Shown here piece after piece: positions 33,861 to 46,200 of a DNA stretch of 64,000 nt. The notes under the pieces are model-generated. The model was not told the origin of the DNA. It searched no databases and saw nothing but the letters and a program-made list of their open reading frames with translations. The translations under genes and the position numbers were made by a program. Source of the DNA: Apodemus sylvaticus (Eukaryota > Chordata > Mammalia > Rodentia > Muridae); the NCBI RefSeq assembly GCF_947179515.1, contig NC_067480.1, forward strand, positions 8,985,501 to 9,049,500, in the 5' to 3' direction. How positions within the stretch are numbered: the stretch's first letter is position 1; each line of letters opens with the position of its first letter.

Positions 33861-35027
33861 CTCCTCTGCCCCAAAAATTAAAAAATAAAGTTGTATTCTC
33901 AGTTTTACCTGTTATAAATAATGTAGCCCTAAGAAAGTTTAATTAACTCAATCAATATTGATCAGTTAATTACATTAATTATTCCTTAAATACTATTTCA
34001 ACACATAATTATCAAATGAATAAACTAGCAACATTTTAGCCAAAATTAATTTAATTCAACTTTCTATGTATTTATTGAAAATGTAGATAGCAAGCTTCAT
34101 ACCTAAGCATAGAGAATTTAATATATAAATTTAGTATATAAGAATTTAATGAGAGAGTACGTAAACAGCTACACAACACTTGAAGTGTTTTACTGTTCTA
34201 CCTTTCCCAGTGCCTATCTATGCAACAGTATCACTGACAAAGTGCCTAATAATGAATTCATTTTCCTCTATAATAAGTTTTTCGGGGCCGTTCAGAGAAA
34301 CCCTGTCTCAAAAAAATAAATGAATAAATAAAAAAAATAAATACGTAGTAGTTTTTCACAAAAAAGAAAAGAAAAAGAAAAAGAAAATCAGGAGATAACC
34401 TCTTATTGCTTAGAAAGTAACATCTTGACAAAAGTAAAACAATAAAGATATTATTTATACAACCTTTGCTTTCTTGTTTTCTCTTTCCACAATTTTAAAC
34501 TCCAAACAGGAGACAGGAGAATAATTGGGCGTTGGGGGCGGGGCTGGGGAAGAAAGCTTTGGGAGGAATGAGGGGAAAGCCCTCAGCAGTGAGGATGCTC
34601 TTTTTGAGATAATGAACAAGTTTGGCATCAGATAAGGACTGGATCTCCTGAAGCCACTGATTTTACACTTTTCAAAATTAACCCCGTGGAGAGCCAGTGG
34701 CTGACCAGCTCAGCTCCCACCCAGGCACAGTTCCAGAGCTCTGAATCAATCGGCCTGCCGCACAATCTCTGTTAACTGTGAATGGGTGAGACACAGGAAA
34801 GGTCCAGTCCTTCTATTCCAAAGCTGCAGGGTCTCCATGAGGCAGGGCAACAGCAGGAGAACTGGGAGGCGTCCCGAGGGAGAGCCAGCATTGATGGGGT
34901 CACAGAAGACAAAGATCTAGGACAGACCAATGGCTCGTTGTAGTGAGTATTTGCAAGCACAGATGCGTCGACAGACTTACACTATGTGACATGCCACAGC
35001 ATCCACAATGAGAAGTTTTATATGCTT
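33861..35027. other. Mostly unassigned; B1 tail fragment at 34287-34350
   Basis: CAGAGAAACCCTGTCTCAAA and an AATAAATGAATA-type tail at 34287-34350 are the last bases of a B1. A GAAAA-type A-rich run lies at 34361-34388. The rest is unrecognised. Confidence 0.55.
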
Positions 35028-35056
35028 TGGTGGTGGTGGTGGTGGTGGTAGTGGTA

Positions 35057-35100
<44 letters not shown>

Positions 35101-35410
35101 TGTGAGAGTGTGTGTATGTGTGTGTGTGAGAGTGTGTGACTGTGTGTGTGTGAGAGTGTGTGACTGTGTGTGTGTGAGAGTGTGTGTGTGTGAGTGTGTG
35201 TATGTGTGTTTGTGTGTGTATGTGTGTATGTGTGTGTGAGAGTGTGTGTATGTGTGTGTGAGAGTGTGTGACTGTGTGTGTATGTGTGTGTGAGAGTGTG
35301 TCTGTGTGAGTGTGTGTGTGTGTGTATGTGTGTGAGAGCGTGTATGTGTGTGAGTGTGTGTGTGAGTGTGTGTGTGTGTGAGTGTGTGTGAGTGTGTGTG
35401 TGAGAGTGTG

Positions 35411-35441
<31 letters not shown>
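35028..35441. repeat. Long (TGG)n(GT)n array with higher-order pattern
   Basis: TGG repeats (35028-35056) lead into nearly 380 bp of GT-rich sequence. Parts show a 24-bp higher-order period built from GAGAGTGTGTGACTGTGTGT followed by GTGT. Long open frames here on both strands (Thr-His or Val-Cys repeats, up to 170 codons) are artefacts. Alternating purine-pyrimidine sequence of this kind can adopt Z-DNA. Confidence 0.96.
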
Positions 35442-35556
35442 TTATTTCTGGCAGGAGGTTGCAAGGGCAAAGGGCAGATACAATGGGTCAGGGAGATGAG
35501 TGGGACGGGGGTACATAATGTTAAACTCAAAGAATCAATAAAAAAAGAAAAGAATT
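35442..35556 (+). mobile_element. Probable L1 3' terminus
   Basis: GGGTCAGGGAGATGAGTGGG, then CTCAAAGAATCAATAAAAAA and an A-rich run, resemble the end of an older rodent L1 3' UTR. The GT array may have expanded inside that UTR. Confidence 0.4.
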
Positions 35557-38338
35557 AACACCATGTTACAATTATACTAAAATTCTACTTCAGTAAAAAG
35601 GAGATATTCTGCTTGCACATAAATCACCTTTATATGAAACCAGTTTAAGGGGAGAGCTAATCACTAGCAGGTGTCAATATGATTTCCCAGCAGGCACAAG
35701 CTGGTTGGTATCCATCTTGAGACAATCTAGAATTCTTCTGGTTTTTGTTGAGTGACAGTTATGGCTGGGAGGAAAGTTGTTTGCCCCTAATGGTTCGTAG
35801 TGAACCAGGTGAAGGTGGGGATAAAGCTCAGGTAATGCAATACCTCCCAGCTTTGCACGCCGACACCCCTGCAATGCTGTCTGTGCTGACGCTCAAACGC
35901 TGCCCTAGAAAATGATGGGAAGGAAAGATCTTGCCTTTAAAGCGTGCGTGTGGGTCAGAGAGGGAGAGGCTTAGGCAAGCGAGGGCTGTGCGATGAAGGA
36001 CTGAGAGGTTTTTCAAAGGCCTCCAGGAGTCAAAGTGGACAAAGGAAAGCAGCAAGGCAGACGCCAGGCGTGCACAGCTCCGCACACAGCTGGCAGGATG
36101 TCGAGGGAGGAAGGGAGTGCCCTTGAAACCGTCCTTCCTAATTCAAAGGCAAGCCTTGGGTCCCCTAAACAGAAGCAAATGCTTAAATAGAAAGCCTGCA
36201 GCACCCGTCTGAGGCAAAGCATGAGTCCTTTCCTCACGGCAGTTAAGTGTGCAGTCCTCTTAGAGTGTGAAGAACATTATTCCTCTGGAGGGGGCTCCAT
36301 TATGATGCATACTGCTTCATATTTTAGTTTAGTGCAAAGGTTCTCGGGACTGTGACTTATTTCCAAAGACATAGAAAGGATTTTCTTTGAGAAGAATAGA
36401 GGTAGTCAACATGATTACGGGCATCGGCATAGCAATTTACTTGCAAATGATTTTCAAAACTACTGCTAATAATACACCTTATTGTATACAGTACTCTCAA
36501 CAAAGTCGCCTTGGGTAATCAAATTAATACAAGGCAAAGGAAAGGGGAAAGGGAACCGGAGACCCTATAGCATTACCAGCAAATGACTATAATTAATACA
36601 AGCACATAGAATAAGCCAATGGGACCGATGGGCGACCTGGGGCTATAGAGCCGTTTCCCCCAGATATATCCATTTAGCATGGCTCCACAGAGCGGTAAGG
36701 TGTGGGTTCTGACTAAGGAAAGAAAGTGACGCCACGATTGAATACTCAACGATGGAGATCCGTCTGTGTGCTAGGCTTGAGAATAACATTCCTTCCCGCT
36801 AATCAAAACATACGCATTCTCAAGTCGTGTCTGGTGTGAGCCGGTGGCAGACCCGTGCTGCTGATGTCAGAGCTGTGAACATCTGCTTCACCCAAGTGAG
36901 GAGCTCAAGGCCACTGCTGTGAAACGGGAAACAGCCACAAGAACGCGGGAAGTGCCTGTGAGGCGTTAAAGAGAACGTGTTAACTCACACACATGTGCAC
37001 ACAAGAGCACACACAGGAAGCACATGTTCTTCTAAACATAGTGTGTCAATAATGTATGACCTTTAGGTGCTGTTGTATACTCAAGCACGGATAGCTCCCA
37101 TCATTCAGTGAGAGAATAGGGTTTTTTTGTTTGTTTGTTTGTTTTTGTTTTTGTTTTTTTGTCTATATACCCACCCCTAGCAATGCTTTCAGAGACCCAG
37201 AGTGTAGGAAGTTCTCCTTGAGGCCAGTTAATCACCTCATGCCTGCCCTTCATGAGTCCCTAGCTAGCAGTCTTCTCCAGGACCCCCAGGTCCTCTCCTC
37301 CATGGCACCTGTCACTGGGTTGCTAGTAGAGGACACCCTCTGTGCCAGTCACACACACCTATCATAAAGTGTCTTTTTATCTTCACTCTGGCCCAATGCT
37401 TCTGCCCAAATCTGGCCCAATCTGCCCAAACTGGCTTCTAAAGACCACCCAGGCTTACCTTCAGAGCATTTAAAGCTGGGGTACAGATCAGACGGTGATG
37501 GTAATTCCTGAAACTGTGGTATTCTGGGTATTGAAACAATTGAAAATGTAGGGCCTAAAGACCTTACCTTTAAGAATTCACATCATGGAATTCCCTTTGG
37601 CAATTCCAAGGAGGGCCACCACTGCCTGGCCTGTGGCGAGGCATGGGTGTATGCAGAGGCTGAGGCACCCATCGTCTAAGAACAAGAGTGGCCTATCCCT
37701 GGATCATGACTCTGCAGCTGCTGAAGGGTGGTCTTCAATGACTACCAAGTAAACAATCCATTATTCAGAATCTCTGCCACAGCTCCACTTTCCTTGCTCA
37801 ATTCTCTCTGTCTTGGCTGTTGTCAGGTCTTCTCACTGTAAAGCCCCTGCTCCAGCTATGGCCCTCGCTGCACTGCTGTGCATTCACCCAGACTGGGTCT
37901 ATAACTCCAACTCCCGTGCTCATCACATCTGTGACCAACTTCCCTGGTCTTGGTCTAGCCCTGGCTACTCTACCAGGTCACTGACCCCTTAATGCAGAAC
38001 ATCCAGACATTAACACTAGGAGGAAAAAAATCTAAAAATACAGTGATTTCAAGCAACAGGAGAGAGCAAAGGGTTCTGAGGTTCCTGCGGGGATCCCAGG
38101 AGAGGACTCTCTGACAAGAGAGCAGGAAGTGAGGTTGGCATGGTGACTGCACCCCAAGAAGCAGATACAGAGAGTTACCTCTAGATATGCTAACTGGGTG
38201 AAATAGGGAATTTTAAAAATTGTGAAGACTTAGGACTGTGTGAAAGGTTTTGCCTTAGGAAACAAGAAAGGTCTTAATTTTCAGAAGCCCAGAAAGGAAA
38301 GATAATATGGGGAATTTTTTTTAATAAGACAAACAAAA
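35557..38338. other. Mostly unique tract; conserved-looking segment at 36290-36600
   Basis: No recognised transposon except a T-rich block (37122-37161). The 36290-36600 part, with GATTACGGGCATCGGCATAG and several TAAT words, looks like a regulatory-element candidate. The 37600-38160 part is relatively GC-rich but contains no recognisable exon. Confidence 0.35.
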
Positions 38339-38512
38339 GCCAGGCAGTGGTGGCGCACGCCTTTAATCCCAGCACTTGGGAGGCAGAGGCAGGTGAATTT
38401 CTGAGTTCAAGACCAGCATGGTCTACAGAGTGAGTTCCAGGACAGCCAGGGCTACACAGAGAAACCCTGTCTCAAAAACAAAACAAAACAAAACAAAAAA
38501 CAACAACAAAAA
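38339..38512 (+). mobile_element. B1 SINE, nearly intact
   Basis: Full B1: GCCAGGCAGTGGTGGCGCAC (box A region), CCTTTAATCCCAGCACTTGG, GAGTTCAAGACCAGC (box B), GGGCTACACAGAGAAACCCT, and a CAAAA-rich tail. The probable 11-bp target duplication has one mismatch, AAGACAAACAA at 38326-38336 and AAGGCAAACAA at 38513-38523. Low divergence makes it one of the younger elements here. Confidence 0.96.
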
Positions 38513-38576
38513 AAGGCAAACAAGAAATTGAGGCAATTTCTGTTTATCCATCTTGATAGCTATAGTGAAGCAAATG

Positions 38577-39067
38577 GTGTGTGTCTGTGCCTGAGTATGT
38601 GCATATGTGCATGTGTGTATGTGTGTATGTGTGTGTGAATGTACGTGTATGACTGTGTGTTTTTGTATACTATGTATGTGCATGTGTGTCTGTGTGTATT
38701 GTGTATGTGCATGTGTGTATATGTATGTATGTTTGTATGTGTATATGTATGTGTGTATGTATATATTATGTATGTGTGAGTGTTTACTTATGTGTGTATG
38801 AGTATGTGTATATGTATGCCTGTGTGTCAGTGTGTATATGTGTGTGTATATATGTGTGTATGTGTATGTGAATGTATATATGTGTGTATGTGTGTATATG
38901 TGTGTATATGTGTGTGAGTGAGTGTATGTGTAGATATGTGTGTATGTGTGTATATGTATGTATGTATGTATATGTGTCTTGTATCTGTGTCTGCATATGC
39001 ATGTGCATGCATGTGTGTGTATCTGTGTCTGTGTGTGTGCATGTGTCTGTAACTGTGTCTGTGTTTG
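38577..39067. repeat. About 490-bp TG/TATG-rich array
   Basis: TGTG, TATG and TGCA words fill nearly half a kilobase, with local TATGTGTG and TATGTATG sub-repeats. Opposing open frames (Val-Cys or Thr-His rich) are artefacts. Confidence 0.95.
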
Positions 39068-39588
39068 TACAATACGTAGAGTCTACTCCTTTGGCAAGCT
39101 CTCAGCACACGATCTAGGAATTCCACATCGTCTCTGTAACCATGATATTACAAACTACATTTCCAGACTTAACACTCCCCTGCCCACCTTTGTCTCTTTG
39201 ATCATCTCTGTCCATCTGCCTGTTTCCTCTGACACAAAAACTGCTGGCTTTATTCTCTGCTTCTTTGTATTCAACTTAAAAACATTCTTCACTTAAAACA
39301 TAATTTACAGTAGGAGCCCCTCTGTATCTAGGCTAGGTTTTTTACAATTATATCCTTTAAATTAGCCAGTGTCACTGTAAATGTCAGACCCCCCTTCTGT
39401 GGCAAAAATGGAAACATATACAACTATACACAGGTATCATCACGTGTGCAAATGTAAGCACACACAAAAAAACACACAGCTCTTCCTATTAATTTATTTC
39501 ACTACTTTAACGATAAAAAACTTGAGTTGTTTCCTTGTCTTGATATCATACAATTTTTCACAAATTTTTATAAAATGAGTTCACATCA
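39068..39588. other. Unassigned sequence, no gene seen
   Basis: Unique-looking sequence between the TG array and an eroded B1-like element. Confidence 0.4.
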
Positions 39589-39745
39589 CATATCTGTAAT
39601 GGTACACACCTGCAATTTCAGCACTCAGAAATTAGAGGCAGGAAGTAGATGTAGGAGTGAGGCTATCATTGTGAGTTCATGGTTACCGTAAGATCATGTA
39701 CAAAAACAAAAATGAAAAAAAATCAGATGGTACACTGGAGACTAA
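39589..39745 (+). mobile_element. Eroded B1/PB1-type SINE
   Basis: ATATCTGTAATGGTACACAC, CAATTTCAGCACTCAGAAAT and AGAGGCAGGAAG follow the 7SL-derived head of B1, with an A-rich tail near 39697-39720. Divergence is high, so this is an old copy. Confidence 0.6.
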
Positions 39746-39891
39746 GGAGGGACTAAGCATTCTAGTGCAAGTCTATGTAAGGCACTGGCCAAGAATCCAC
39801 ACTACAAAGAAAAGCCTAAAAGCAGAAAGGAACTTGAGAACCTGCGAGGATTACAAAGCGAAGACGAAGCGCATGGCCAGTCTTATCTAGC

Positions 39892-39927
39892 CTCTCCCTC
39901 TCCCTCTCCCTCTCCCTCTCCCTCTCA
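39892..39927. repeat. (CTCTCC)n hexanucleotide repeat
   Basis: Six copies of the hexamer with no substitutions. Confidence 0.95.
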
Positions 39928-40201
39928 GCAATATCTAGGTTCTGGACTCCTCAGGAAGGGAAGGAGACAGAGATAAAAGACTAGAAATGTTAGAAGTACA
40001 AGAATATAGAGGAGGCTGAACCTTAGCAAAGAAATACGATCCCCTGGGGCTCAGTGGGCAGAGTTCAGAAAGCGAGCATGGATGGAGACTGCTCTCTGTG
40101 TGGTCGCATCATCTTTAACAACTTAGAAGGGATCTTTATTCCCCGATATAATAAGAAACCCGTAACAGGGTTGCTAGAGAAGACATCAAAAAGAAGAGAA
40201 A

Positions 40202-40526
40202 GAGCTTGGAAAGATGGCTCAGTCTGTAAAAGTTTGCTGTTCATTTATAAGGACCTTGATTGGATCTCCCTCATACATGTAAAAAGTCAGGTGCAGTGGT
40301 ATATGCCCACAGTGCCAGAGCTGGGGAGGCAAAAATAGGAGGACCCGAGGGATTGCTGGGCAGCCAGTCTAGCCAAATCCATGAGTTCCAGTTTAAATGA
40401 GAAATCCCATCTCAAAAAAATTAAGAAGAAAAATTAATGAAATCACTAGATGTTGACCTCTGACCGCCCCCCCAAACCTCACACATTAGGTTCATATATC
40501 CACACATAATCATACACACACACACA

Positions 40527-40567
<41 letters not shown>
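40202..40567 (+). mobile_element. B4-family SINE (RSINE1-like) with (CA)n tail
   Basis: The tRNA-like head GGAAAGATGGCTCAGTCTGT is joined to a B1-like body (CAGTGGTATATGCCCACAGT, GGGCAGCCAGTCTAGCCAAA, CCATGAGTTCCAG), then GATGTTGACCTCTGACC and a CA array (40513-40567). This fused tRNA plus 7SL arrangement is the B4/RSINE1 structure. Confidence 0.8.
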
Positions 40568-40569
<2 letters not shown>

Positions 40570-41620
40570 CCCAACATGTGAAATCTCAGTTAGAGAGCCA
40601 AGATCACATAGCCAATAGAAGTCACTGTGCACTGACATTCTGCTCCTGATAGAACTAAGCGGTTATGAACTGAGCTGGTATGTGATGACAGGCCTTCACT
40701 GGTTAAACTCAAGTCTGTCATTTTCTCTCTCCGCCCTGTGACTCTTCTTTAGTGCTTTGGGAAATAGGTAAAAGCTGTCTGGATGACTAATTCAATTTAT
40801 TTAATAGAATGTTTGTTTTTTGCAAATGCCATGTTAACTACAGTGTGTCATATCAGGCAGTAAAGCTATGCAAACCAAATTTTATTTTAAGTTCAATATT
40901 ACTTCGGTTTAGAGAGTATGATTGGCAATTCTGAAGCGTAAGGAAAACATTCACCACGGATTTCAAACTTCTTTCTAAAATCCTCCGCTATTTACTCCAT
41001 CTGTCCCCTGGGCTGTACATGCATATTTTTAACATGGTTCTCTGTCAGTTCTTTGATAGTTTTCTTGGAGGGCTACTTAGTGAGTTCAATCAATATCTGC
41101 TGCCTTATGGATTTTTGAGGAGGCTGGGGGGGGGGGGGGGTTGGGAGAATGGCTGTCATTCAGAGGAGAAAGAATCCAATTCTTGTATCTTTAAGATTCA
41201 GAGGCAAAGAATCATTCTTGTAATTTGACCTGTAAGTTAACTTACACTAAGTTGATGTATGTGTGGTGTTGGGAATACAGCTTGCATGCCCCAGGTATTC
41301 TTTGAGAAAACTACAGAAGCTTCCTCAGCTAATTCAAGGAAAAACTCAATTCTTAGTTAAGTTTTATGGTGCTGATTAATGCTTCTGCTCTTCCCTTGAC
41401 AAAAGTAACTGACTTCACCCTGGCTTCTCTCCGCAAACAACTGGGAAATGGAAAAAATATATGAACTGGTTGCAAGCAGATGTTGGAGAGCAGGAAGCCT
41501 CAGACTGTGATCTTGAAAGAAAGAAAACAAGCTAGTGTGACCATTGAGCTGAAGGAGGGTTTGGAACTACGGATGTGAGGGGATTTACAGAGGCAAGCAT
41601 GAGGGAAGAGACCGTTCTAG
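40568..41620. other. Unassigned; (G)15 run at 41126-41140
   Basis: Unique-looking sequence. A homopolymer of 15 G within GGCTGGGG...TTGGGAG is the only unusual stretch. Confidence 0.5.
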
Positions 41621-42005
41621 TGGTGGTTTGAATAGGAATAACCTCCATACACTCATGTGTCTGAATACTTGGGCCATAGGGAGTGGCACGGTTAGAAGGT
41701 GTGGCCTTATTGAACTAGGTGTGGCCATGTAGGAGGAAGTATATTACAGGATGAGCAGGCTTTGAGGTCTCATATGCTCAAGCTATGCCTGGTGTAACTC
41801 AGTCTCCTGCTGCTTGCCAATCAAAATGCAGAACTCTCAGCTCCTTCCCCAGCACCATGTCTGCCTGCACGACACCATGTCCCACCATGGCAATAATAGA
41901 CTACACTTCTGAAGATGTAAGCCAATCCCAATGAAATGTTTTCCTTTGTAAGAGTTGCTGTGGTCAAGGTGTCTCTTCACAGCAATAGAAATCCTGACTG
42001 ATACA
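41621..42005 (+). mobile_element. MaLR-like solo LTR, family copy 2
   Basis: Begins TGGTGGTTTGAATAGG, contains GAAGGTGTGGCCTTATTGAA, CTCAGCTCCTTCCCCAGCAC and GGTGTCTCTTCACAGCAATA, and ends CTGACTGATACA. TG and CA termini fit an LTR. It is better preserved than the copies at 31056 and 48562. Confidence 0.65.
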
Positions 42006-42469
42006 GAAGTATATGGACTGTCACTAGATACATTAGAAGGATAGTCTGTGTCTTTGTGTGTACATTACACAAAATTATGCAAGGTGGGTCAAGTGCATCT
42101 CTGGCCAAAATTAAAATCACAATTCCTAAGCTCAAACCTAGAGGATGTGGATCATGGTCAGCAAAACGGAAATGTCCTGGTTGACCACATAGGACTTTTG
42201 GTAGAGACACAAGGCATGGTGTTCTTAATAGAGGACTAAAGTAACCCACAACACATTCTCTAAGACATACTGTAAATGCTTACACATAGTTACCAGTGCA
42301 ATCAGGATGGCGACAGGAGCCGACTTCCAACTTGGACATTGAATTCTTTAGAAGACAGGTGTCCATTAGTACAATGTTTCTAACATCTATCTTTCAGTCA
42401 AAATTTAATTCAGTCTGTAAAGAAGCAGGAAAGTACATTGTTCCCATTTTGGTGGGATCTGGATCCCTG
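42006..42469. other. Unassigned sequence, no gene seen
   Basis: No recognised element between two LTR-like repeats. Confidence 0.4.
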
Positions 42470-43021
42470 CTCTGACCTCAATGATCCTGTGCTGGAAACT
42501 TTGTTACCACTTTAATGCCATTGAGGGTGGAATGCAACCTAGTGGCAGGTAATTAGATCCGGAGGGCACCACCCTCAGAGGGGCTAATACTTAGCTCACA
42601 GCACTGGCTTAGCATCCTGTGGCTAGGTTTGCACGCAAAGGAGGCTCCTGCTGCATATATCCAGCTTCCTCCGCACTTTTCTTCCCAGCCATGCCATGAC
42701 ACAGCCCTTGGTCCACACCAAGACACTAGCGCCATCAAAACTGTGATGGACATAAAGCACTTCATGCTACTTAGTATCAAAACAGCAAAAAAAAAAAAAA
42801 AAAAAACAGAACTGGAGAGATGATTCCACAGTTAAGAGGCCTGGATGTTCTTCCAGAGGACCCAGGTTCAATTCCTAGCACCCACATGGCAGCCCACAGA
42901 TGTCTGCAACTCCAGTTCTAGAGGATCCGATATCTTCACATAGAGATGCATGCAGGTCAAATACCAGTACACATAAAATAAAAATAAATAAAAGTTTAAA
43001 AAAAAACAGACTAAGACAATC
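42470..43021 (+). mobile_element. Old MaLR (MST/MLT1-like) LTR, interrupted by B3
   Basis: CAGGTAATTAGATCCGGAGG, CACCACCCTCAGAGGGGCTA and GCCATGCCATGACACAGCCC follow the order of MST/MLT1-type LTRs. The terminal AAAACAGACTAAGACA appears only after the B3 insertion, at about 43003-43018. Confidence 0.55.
42811..43000 (+). mobile_element. B3 SINE
   Basis: ACTGGAGAGATGATTCCACA head, GGTTCAATTCCTAGCACCCA box B, GCAACTCCAGTTCTAGAGGA middle and an AAATAAATAAAAG tail. The direct repeat AAAAAACAGA at 42801-42810 and 43001-43010 flanks it. It inserted into the A-rich run near the LTR's end. Confidence 0.9.
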
Positions 43022-45926
43022 CCTAAATAATTCTTTGGTGGGAACTGTATTTTTATGACAGCAAACTTGTTAAGGATAGTATAGCTGAGGGAAACAATCA
43101 CTAAGCCTCTCACAGTGCTCTCTATTCTGGCCATGGAGAAAAACAGTTTCTGAGAAGAAAGACAGGGGAATTGTTCAAACCAAAGCAAAATCTGCCCCAA
43201 ATACCACAGTAGGCCACATGGGCTGTGAACTCTCAACACTGAACATTTGTTGGAGTGACACAGACTCATGCGGGTTTTAACCTTGACTCACTCCCTGTTC
43301 CTATCTTATTAATCATTGGTTCAGACTTGGTTGGTAAGATGACAGGTGGCATAAAAGACAACCCCTCCCCACCCCCAAAAAAGATGCTAAAAAAAGGGAA
43401 ATGCAAAGACAGAGTAAACTTTATAAAGCAATAGAAATATCATGATTAAATTCTAATCTCAAAAATAAACAAAAATGTAAATTAAAAACTCATGAAAGGA
43501 GGTCAAAGGTACTCATGTGATACAGGGGGAGAGAGGCTGCACACAAACAGGGTGGTACCCAGGAGCTGGAGGAGATAAGAGGTAAGGATGGTCTACTGAA
43601 ATTAAAATATGCTTTGTTCAAAATGCCAAAGGATAACTTCCTACCTTGCATGCTAATTTTAATTTGTTAAGAAGAAAAATAAAAAGAAACATAAGACAGG
43701 AAAATAAAACCAAAGCATGAGTTTACTATACATCATTATGCATATTAAAGAATTAAGCACCAGAACTCAAAGCCAAGATTATCATCTAAGATTTTAAAAT
43801 TACAATATTTAATTCTAATTTTTTTCAGGAGACAAATTTGAAATATTAGGACAAAAAAAATTGAACAGCTTAAGTTGAAAAAGATGTATTAAGGAAACAA
43901 ACACAAAATCAAAAAATTTTTAAAATAATAAAATTTAAAGTTTGTAAAATTTCATATATGATCATGTATCAAATTATATTTTCTATTAATGAGTCAATCC
44001 AACCAACAGATCTAATATGTCTAAATCTCTGCTCACCCAGGAACATATCATATATATATATGATATATATATATATCATATATATATACACATATAACAA
44101 AAATGTCTAAGAGTGCATAAGGAATGCTCAACTTCATAACCTGTATAGCTGGACTAACAAGCTGAGTTTTAAAATCCAAGGAAGTTACTGAAAACTTTAG
44201 TAACAATATTAATAGAATTAAACTAATCAACATATTGAGATACTAAGTCCAACAAGGGAGAGTCCACACTTTGCCGTGACGATGGCCAATGTGCTAATAG
44301 GAACTGCATGAAGCAAATGTCAGCACATCTTCAAAGATATGAGTAATGTCAGAGGACTTTGACCACAATGATCAACCTCGAAACTCGACCACTTAGAAAC
44401 AAATCACCCATGGACAACTGGGCACATCTACTGTGAAAACTATGCTGCTTGTTTGTGACCCAAAGCCAAAAGCAACCTCAGCTTCCTATAGTAGTTCTAT
44501 GATTTCAGAAGAAATCGATTTAAATTGATGTGGACATGAGAACTTTCAAAATTCACATTTGTATGCCACAGTTAAAAACAAAAGAACGTTAACTGCCTTT
44601 AAATATATGAGAAACAGTTTTACACTAATAATCTCATCAAGAACTTTCAACCCAAGAAACTCAATAAAAATAGGTTAATCTCAGTGAAAACAGAGGAGAT
44701 TTTGTAAAGAAAGTTTTAGAATTAAGGAAATTTCATAATTCAGATGAAACAATCAGTTTCCTAAGAAAGATAACTGATCAAAACAAATAAATCCTTCTGC
44801 CTTCTCTTCCCAGATGTTTCCTGAGCCTCAGTGGGGGATGGTGTCCTGGCCCTGCTCTCTCTGAATACAGAACACTAGGAGATTCTCTATCACCATTCCT
44901 ATGAAACATTAACTAGAGATTCAAAGAAGTGCAATAAAGCAAGAAGATAAAATTTAAAGAAATTTAAAGACTGGAAATGGAAAGACAAAACTCTATCAAC
45001 TAATGATTGTATATATACAAGGTCTAAATAATTAACTAAAAATCAAAAATCAGAATTCCAAAGAGACTTTATATTGAAAATTCCCCATTAATGTGCTCAT
45101 GTTTCTGCAGATTCCCATCTCTCCAGAGCAAGAATGCTCTCTAAAGGAAGAACTCTTATCTGAAATATGTCACATAAACTTTAGCCATTGCTTGTACCTT
45201 TGACCTAATCTATAAAGAGGAGCAAACAAGTGAAACAGAAACATTACAGAAATACTACTTGGAGTGGAACCAAGGTATATCAGGTGCTTAGATCACATCT
45301 AATAAAAGTATAATTGACAAACTCAATTTGTAAATAATACTGTGTAATCACAGCAACAAGATATACACTAAGTAAACTTAGATATTTCGCATTTATGTGG
45401 TTTCTAGAATCAACATAGGCCAGAGGGAGAGCCAGGGCTACACAGTAAGACGCCGTCTCAAAAATAATGAGTGAACACAGTTATTTTTTCAATTTTCTCA
45501 AAACAAAGTCAATCATTCACTAACAAAATCCCCGCATGTTGTTCAAATGAACAGTCTTTTCACCTTCTATATCTAAGACAAATTCTCAGTTGTGTATGAT
45601 AACCTAAAGCATCTGCAGTGCCCAAGCACTCTTGAAGAAAGTGGCCACTGAGAGACTGAAAAAACAGCAAAAGAAAATTGTGGGGTTCTATAAACACAGA
45701 TCTGGAAAGTAGAATACATTGAGTAAGCATGTTCAGGTGACTGCGTTTTGAAGATATTATCTTCAAGAAAAGAATGTATTCTCTCAAAACCTTGTTCTGC
45801 GTCAATTAATTCACACTAAGTTGTAAATTTAAAATAAAAAAATCCTACAGAACACAAAAAACAATTTCAGCTCTAAACATGAAAATTAAGAAAATTTTCA
45901 ATAAAATAGAAGCGCGTGTGCACACA

Positions 45927-45963
<37 letters not shown>

Positions 45964-46093
45964 GCTTTGAGTAACTAAGTAATTGTTTATATGAAACAGA
46001 AAGGTCATTAATCTCTGAAATAAAAAGTAATAAATTTGACAAGCTTAAATTAAATAATTGTTCATCAAAATATGCCATTAAAGAGTCTCAGAA
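43022..46093. other. AT-rich tract, mostly unassigned, with small repeats
   Basis: About 3 kb of AT-rich DNA. It contains an alternating AT palindrome (44045-44088), a B1 tail fragment with GAGCCAGGGCTACACAGTAA (45418-45468) and a CA microsatellite (45920-45961). Further eroded L1 is likely, but I cannot anchor it to a named part. No gene seen. Confidence 0.45.
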
Positions 46094-46200
46094 TGTAACT
46101 TGTAGTAGAGTGTTTTAATTAGCAGGTACCAGCTGGACTAGGTACTGAGTTTGAGTCCCAAGACCAAAACAAGCAAGCAAAACAAACAAACAAACAATAA
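46094..46200 (+). mobile_element. Eroded ID-like SINE with AAAC tail
   Basis: GTAGTAGAGTGTTTTAATTA resembles a worn ID/tRNA-Ala-type box A, and GAGTTTGAGTCCCAAGACC a box B, followed by a CAAAACAAACAAAC tail. ID elements are especially frequent in rat. Identification is tentative because of divergence. Confidence 0.4.

Noticed and set aside
35018..35530. 170-codon minus-strand open frame, the second longest in the window
   Set aside because: Almost entirely Thr-His repeats from the GT array; it is a translation of simple sequence.
38423..39296. Several overlapping open frames rich in Cys, Val, Met and Thr, His
   Set aside because: All arise from the TG/TATG array on both strands.
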